This document shows, one piece after another, positions 59,350 to 64,000 of a stretch of 64,000 nt of DNA; position 1 is the first letter of the stretch, and every line of letters starts with the position of its first letter. A program made the position numbers and the translations under genes. The notes under the pieces are model-generated. The model made no database searches, was not told the DNA's origin, and saw nothing but the letters and a program-made list of their open reading frames with translations. The stretch lies in NCBI GenBank assembly GCA_037576195.1, contig CM075102.1, positions 24,362,745 to 24,426,744 on the forward strand, given 5' to 3'. Source of the stretch: Phytoseiulus persimilis (taxonomy: Eukaryota > Arthropoda > Arachnida > Mesostigmata > Phytoseiidae).

Positions 59350-61176
59350 CTGCAAATCGAAGCATTGTTGCATCGTTATGTTCGTTTCCATTGATTGGAA
59401 CTATAACTGCATTCGACGATCTCCCGAGATCTCGCCCGAGTAGGCCACGAGATCGAGCGTGGCAGCGAACGAGTTCGGGATTGTCGGAGTAGGCCCTGCG
59501 GCAGACCTGCGACGACGGCTGTTCCCAGCTCGACGGAGAACCTAACGAGACGAGTCGAGCGGACGAATGGAGCTGAGTTTTTACGCCGCATCGAGAATGT
59601 TCTACGTTGAGCTTCCTCGTTTCACGTCACGACGAGCTGGGGTTCGGAACTGCAAACGTATCCGTTGGAAATCGCGCTTGCAACTAGTTTCCGTCGTTCG
59701 CTCACAACGACAGAATCAAACTTTCCTGATTGCGTCGGACCCACCGACCAATCGACCGACTGAAACAGTGGCTGCGTGCAGACTAGTGAAGATGCAAGGA
59801 TGCAGGACCTACAGGAAGGCAACTTGGCGGGTGGCCAAGCACGTGTACTGCCCTCTTTGAATATCACGTTCAAGGAGTAGGTCACGTGCCGACGTCGCCC
59901 TGTTGGACTTCGTTCTCCCAGGGCTGGAAACTTGCGCGAAGCTCCGCGCGTCCAAGTACGGTCGTCGCCGCTACCTCAGACTCGAGGAAGTTCTCATTTT
60001 CATAATCCCGGAGCTGAGAACAAAAGAGTTGTGGGCCAGCTTCGATTCGCCGCGATTCGTTGCCAAAGTCCTGAACGGAGTTAATCACGTGTGCCGCGAG
60101 CGAATGATGGATCGGAGCGACTTTCGGAGGCTCCCGCGGAGACCTCTCCGTGTCACGGAACGGCGCCGATGACGCATCGGGAGCCCGAGTTGGGACATCA
60201 TGCCGAAAGATCAACAATTTCGACATCGTTACCTCACGAGAAACAACAGACTCTACTCCGGTGTCTTCGATCCGTCAAGATGATCACTCCATCCGTCCGT
60301 CCACGAAAGCCGCGAACCACTGCACTGATTTCCCCCAGCGCTCGTTTTATGGACTGCGAACTTTGGGGGACAACAATCAATGACAGAAGATAAACGAAAG
60401 CGTATTCTCAACGTTCAAAACGCCGTTGGCAAAATACGAGGAAACGGAGCAGCAAGTCGCTCTCGACTTCACAGAAAAAAATCTCAGTCAGTTTGCTTTT
60501 CTGTGGACTGTGTCCCGTTTTCTTCCGAGCGATTCTGTTCAAATCGATCAACGACCGGACTTTGGATTCCGATGCTCGATGCAGCGCCGCATCTGGTTTA
60601 TTTCCTGCGCTGGGATGCCTCACGCGTGCGAATGCATCTGATGAGCGTTCTCGGATTTTCCGAAACAGCTTTCGACAATACGTTCCAGGATTCATGCCTG
60701 AAAATGCATGTTGTGTGAGAGAACACCGATGAACGGCGGAGCTCAGCGTCGATCCATGCGAGGAATAGTATCCGTGCGTTAGAGAGGTGAGCTGTCTCCC
60801 GACCATCGCTTCCTCTCGCATTCCCCCCGTTTCCTGAATCAACAATCGCTAATCCAGGTTTCTGATATACCTCTGTCCAGAAAACAGAATTCTGTGGTTA
60901 TGTGTAGAAATAATTCATTCCTATCAGTGGTTTCTCCTGGAGCAAACTGCGGTACACGTAACCTCATCAAGGTCGACGCCGCTTGACGAGAAAACGAGCT
61001 CCGGCGAATGGAGAACCAGTCTTCTCAGATTATGATACGGATGCTCGGGCTCCTGATATTCTCTCCGTCTCGCCCGATTTCTAGTTTCACTCAACGGGAC
61101 TTCGGAATTTCAACCCTTGGCTCAGAGGGGACGCAAGCGGGCAGCTCGAATTTCAGCAACCCCTTACGTGAGAGGA
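59350..61176. other. no confident gene
   Basis: Expected to hold, or lead to, the missing 5' exon of the ZP gene on the minus strand. The best minus-strand ATG frame (from 59591, MRRKNSAPFVRSTRLVRF) lacks a clear leader followed by a donor in phase 0. Other frames are short and unrecognised. Confidence 0.35.
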
Positions 61177-62201
61177 ATGCCGCTTGCGTCAAAAATCTTC
61201 CTGACGATTTGCTTCGTGTTTAGGCTCGGGTGTCAAGTCGAGCGAACGTCTCCCAAGTCAGCGAGCTGCAGAGACGTCAAGATCGTGAACGAGCCTCCGC
61301 CGCCGCATCGTCATCATCGCTATGAAGTTCGCACAATAAGTGAGAAGAAAATATGGTTTCAGAGTGAATGGAGGAAGAACGCAAGACATCGCTTGAATCC
61401 AAATGATGCGGGCGGTCTCCTACGAAGTCGATGCTGTTTTCAAATTCTAAACAGACCTCATCGCGTTCAGAAACTACAAAGCCGAGCAATATCCCCAGCA
61501 ACGAAGAGCCACGCAGAAGGAGGAACCCACATTCAACGACGCCTCACGACGAGACGCTCAACAAGTGACCATGAGCAGCACAATTTTCACTGGTTTCGCT
61601 CAGTTTGCATGCACGTACGTGCCACGAATACGAAGGCAGTAGTGCAGCGTGCGATTTCGTCGGCTGCGGTCGATTGAGTGCGAGTTCGGCGAGCGTGAAC
61701 TCCGGGCCTCCTGGTCGGTAGAGTGAAGAAAGGATTGCGGAATCGCACTAAGACAGGATGACTAGATTTTCGAAGGAAACATCCCTTGAGCGGATGATTC
61801 CAGATTGCATCGTCTCGGGACAGATACCGTATGCCAAAGCGCGACTGCTGGAATCCGTTGAGGTTGAATTTCGTCGATGCTAGGACAGACCGTTTCGACA
61901 CGCCACAGGAAAAATGCGAGTACAGATCCGCGGCCGAGTCTCAGATGTATTTTGGCGCTCCACTCGGTCGACAAACTCCAATTTCGGAAATGGAATTCCT
62001 GCGCATTCATTTCCAGCCAACCGGTGAGTCAGTCACCCAGGCAGACTACAGCCCCAACGCAAGAGGGCAGGCTATCGAAACATTTCAGGAGTACAAAGCT
62101 CAAACGAGCTATTATCTCATATTTCAAGTCAAAATTCAGCCGGACGCTGTTTGGGAAACGTTGCTCTGGCGGCCTTCATGCAGCTGGCGGGAGCCTCATA
62201 A
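61177..62201 (+). CDS. secreted protein of 211 aa, four exons, no known domain
   Basis: Exons are 61177-61339, 61455-61614, 61824-62023 and 62089-62201. Donors are ataa|gtgaga, gcac|gtacgt and accg|gtgagt; acceptors are ctaaacag, cgggacag and acatttcag. Phases agree throughout and the stop is TAA. The N-terminus MPLASKIFLTICFVFRLGC is a plausible signal peptide. A Pro/His-rich stretch (EPPPPHRHHRYEV) and a charged segment (EQYPQQRRATQKEEPTFNDA) follow. Then comes a Cys-containing core (FACTYRMPKRDCWNPLRLNF, EKCEYRSAAESQMYFGAPLG, EMEFLRIHFQPT). The C-terminus AGRCLGNVALAAFMQLAGAS is mildly hydrophobic and could be a GPI-anchor signal. The core is loosely like a small extracellular beta domain, but I cannot name a family. 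Introns are short (115, 209 and 65 nt). No canonical AATAAA follows; a variant aataat lies 3 bases past the stop. Confidence 0.6.
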
Positions 62202-62739
62202 ATAATTTATTCTTCATGGGAATAATAGTAACAGAAGCACCTCGTTTCAAGTATTTCTGCCTCCGTCGCATATACGGCTGGTTTCGATTCTGGAAGAAAC
62301 CTTGGCTCCGGAGAATGCGACTTGGATTGTATTCGCGAGCGGAATCGCCCTGAGTGGGTTGAAACTGCAGGATTGGGTCCTGACAATGCGTTCACTGCTC
62401 GTTTGGGTCATATACTCGAATCTGGGAAGAGAGCTTAACGCGGATTCGCCCCGAATATTCATGTCGCCGAGGTGATCCAAACAGAGCCACAAAACGGAGC
62501 ATGGGAATCGCCGACGCGAATCATATCACCTTCTGCGTGTGTCGGAGCAAACCGCCATCTTCAAATGTGGCTTTCGTAGTTCGCTCAGAGAATCGTCGAT
62601 GACGCAACGTCATGGTGGTCAGCTCAGTCCATTCTACGTCTGGGAATTCGTCCCGACGCCACAAGGAATCTAGGTCCAGAGGCAGGTGAGAACATAGGAG
62701 CCGAGTTCGAGCCGCTGATGCTTCTCTCGAGAAGAGCAT
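62202..62739. other. 3' flank of the secreted-protein gene
   Basis: A plus-strand frame near 62238-62440 contains NLGSGECDLDCIRERNRPEW and could be an alternative downstream exon. The proposed last exon already ends in a stop, however. No canonical poly(A) signal was found. Confidence 0.3.
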
Positions 62740-62971
62740 CTAATTGTCCTCGGACGCATCTCTCAAGCCCTGGTACCAGATTCTGACCGACTTCCGGTAA
62801 CGGACCACCTTGCCAGAGCTCAGAGGAGCTTTGCGCGGCGCGCGGCTCGAATCAAATATCTGGCTGTTTTTCGTCTTTTCACGCCGGCTCGGAGCAGTGC
62901 ATCGTACGGCGCTGTCTTTCACTGAGGGACAGACCTTATCAATTCGCTTAAACAATTTTCCACTCGTTGAG
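62740..62971 (-). CDS. candidate terminal exon of a minus-strand gene
   Basis: A good acceptor (atttctcctctag, AG at 62972-62973) leads into a phase-2 frame of 76 codons. It reads STSGKLFKRIDKVCPSVKDS, then SRREKTKNSQIFDSSRAPRK, and ends GLRDASEDN with a stop. It is basic and hydrophilic, without a signal or membrane segment. No poly(A) signal follows closely, and the upstream exons, which would lie at higher coordinates, were not identified. It is a possible exon of an unknown gene. Confidence 0.3.
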
Positions 62972-64000
62972 CTAGAGGAGAAATGTCACGACGGAAATGT
63001 CGCCGACGGTTATGGAGCCCCGTGTCAACAGCAAAAGATAATACCATCCAACACGGACATAGCTCCCGTTTACGGAAACTTTCGTCGAATCCTGATGCAT
63101 GCAGATGCGGGTTCTATATTCCCCTAGCACTAATGTCGCCACCAAATTGCTTTTCCCGCCCGTGCATCGATTGGTGCGTCCCTCGGAAATCTCTCGCCGA
63201 ATCCGGGTCGACTTGACGTGCTTCCACGGAGAATTCCACTGTGGGCACTGGTAAAGCGAGACAAATCAAAGGGCGAAACAATCGCTCGCTTCCTTGGGTC
63301 GTCAGCGGTAGGAACTATTTCCTTAGGTAGCTCGACAGTCGCTTCCAATTAGCCACCGTGGCCGAAACAAGAGCGAATCCTCACTGTCGCTTGCCTGCTC
63401 GCCGTCTTTCTCCCGCAGCCAGTCAACGCGGCCATAGTTTTGGCAGTCGCGGAAAAAAGCTCCGTCGCTTTCTTCCTAACGTCAAAGACACAGCACTGCG
63501 TTCATTAACTTCTTAGCCGGAACATAGTTAACTGGCTCATCCGGGGCAGAGCTAGCAGCAGTCCGGTGGAATCACGCGCCAGTTCACCAGGTACGAATGG
63601 ACGGGGTCTCATACGCGGCGTTCGCAACAATGAAGGACAGCCGAACGAGTCAACGAGCGTATCACTCCAATCGATTCCCAAGTGTCACTGCCCAGCAGGC
63701 AATTATCGGATCCGAATCGATAGGGATCCATCGATGGAACCAGTCTCGGCTGACCGTATTCAAGCCGCACACTGGCATATGAACACACAATGACTGGCAG
63801 GTTCGAGCGTGGAGCGACCAATCACGAGATCGTTTTCAAACTTGTCGCCCCGGCCGAGCGTCGAGCTCCCCAATAGAGTGGAGGCATTATGGGTTTTCAT
63901 CTGAGACGATGCAGGTGAGAGGACGAAGGGCTTCGATCTATCTGACGAACCGCTATGATTCCTGACTTTGAGAGAAAACAGCAGAACCCTCTTCTTTTCA
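62972..64000. other. no confident gene
   Basis: Short frames only. A minus-strand frame at 63130-63348 contains LPKEIVPTADDPRKRAIVSP and could belong with the candidate exon at 62740-62971. A plus-strand stretch near 63385-63450 reads ILTVACLLAVFLPQPVNAA, leader-like but without an ATG. Neither could be built into a gene. Confidence 0.3.

Overview
The window is eukaryotic, gene-sparse, roughly 50% GC DNA with spliced genes, short GT-AG introns, decayed transposons and simple repeats. An arthropod is the best fit, probably a mite or other chelicerate. That placement is an inference from the gene content (secreted serpins, a cuticlin-type ZP protein, compact introns), not from a marker gene. 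I saw no tRNA, rRNA, CRISPR or operon structure.

Three genes are solid. (1) An intronless secreted serpin lies on the minus strand at 30844-32052. (2) A second minus-strand serpin, split into at least eight exons, lies just upstream at 34166-38599. Its reactive loop matches antitrypsin in length and carries Arg at the predicted P1. (3) A zona pellucida (ZP) domain transmembrane protein on the minus strand uses eight exons spread over 43103-59349. All its exon phases agree; its signal-peptide exon was not found and may lie beyond the window. Both serpins have a poly(A) signal just after the stop.

Several genes rest on splice sites, matching phases and poly(A) signals, without a recognised family. 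These are a four-exon secreted protein of 211 aa on the plus strand (61177-62201), the 3' end of a single-pass membrane protein on the minus strand (10006-10889, with a 31-nt microexon), and the 3' end of a lysine-rich protein on the plus strand (about 12760-13571). Weaker candidates are listed with low confidence.

Mobile DNA: two non-autonomous hAT elements (23210-24131 and 28400-28836) have intact terminal inverted repeats and perfect 8-bp target duplications. Both sit in the same target word read in opposite orientation. The larger keeps a piece of the transposase C-terminal dimerisation region. A LINE reverse transcriptase fragment with a YADD box lies directly upstream of it (about 22500-22940). 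A possible older hAT-like relic at 35927-36122 holds five degenerate 21-bp repeats.

Layout: 1-10 kb is mostly non-coding, with a 36-bp minisatellite and one signal-peptide exon; 10-14.9 kb holds small spliced genes; 15-22 kb has little recognisable; 22.5-30 kb is transposon-rich and contains decayed coding-like fragments; 30.7-38.6 kb is the serpin pair; 43-59.4 kb is the ZP gene with large introns; 61-63 kb holds the novel secreted gene and a possible terminal exon of another gene.
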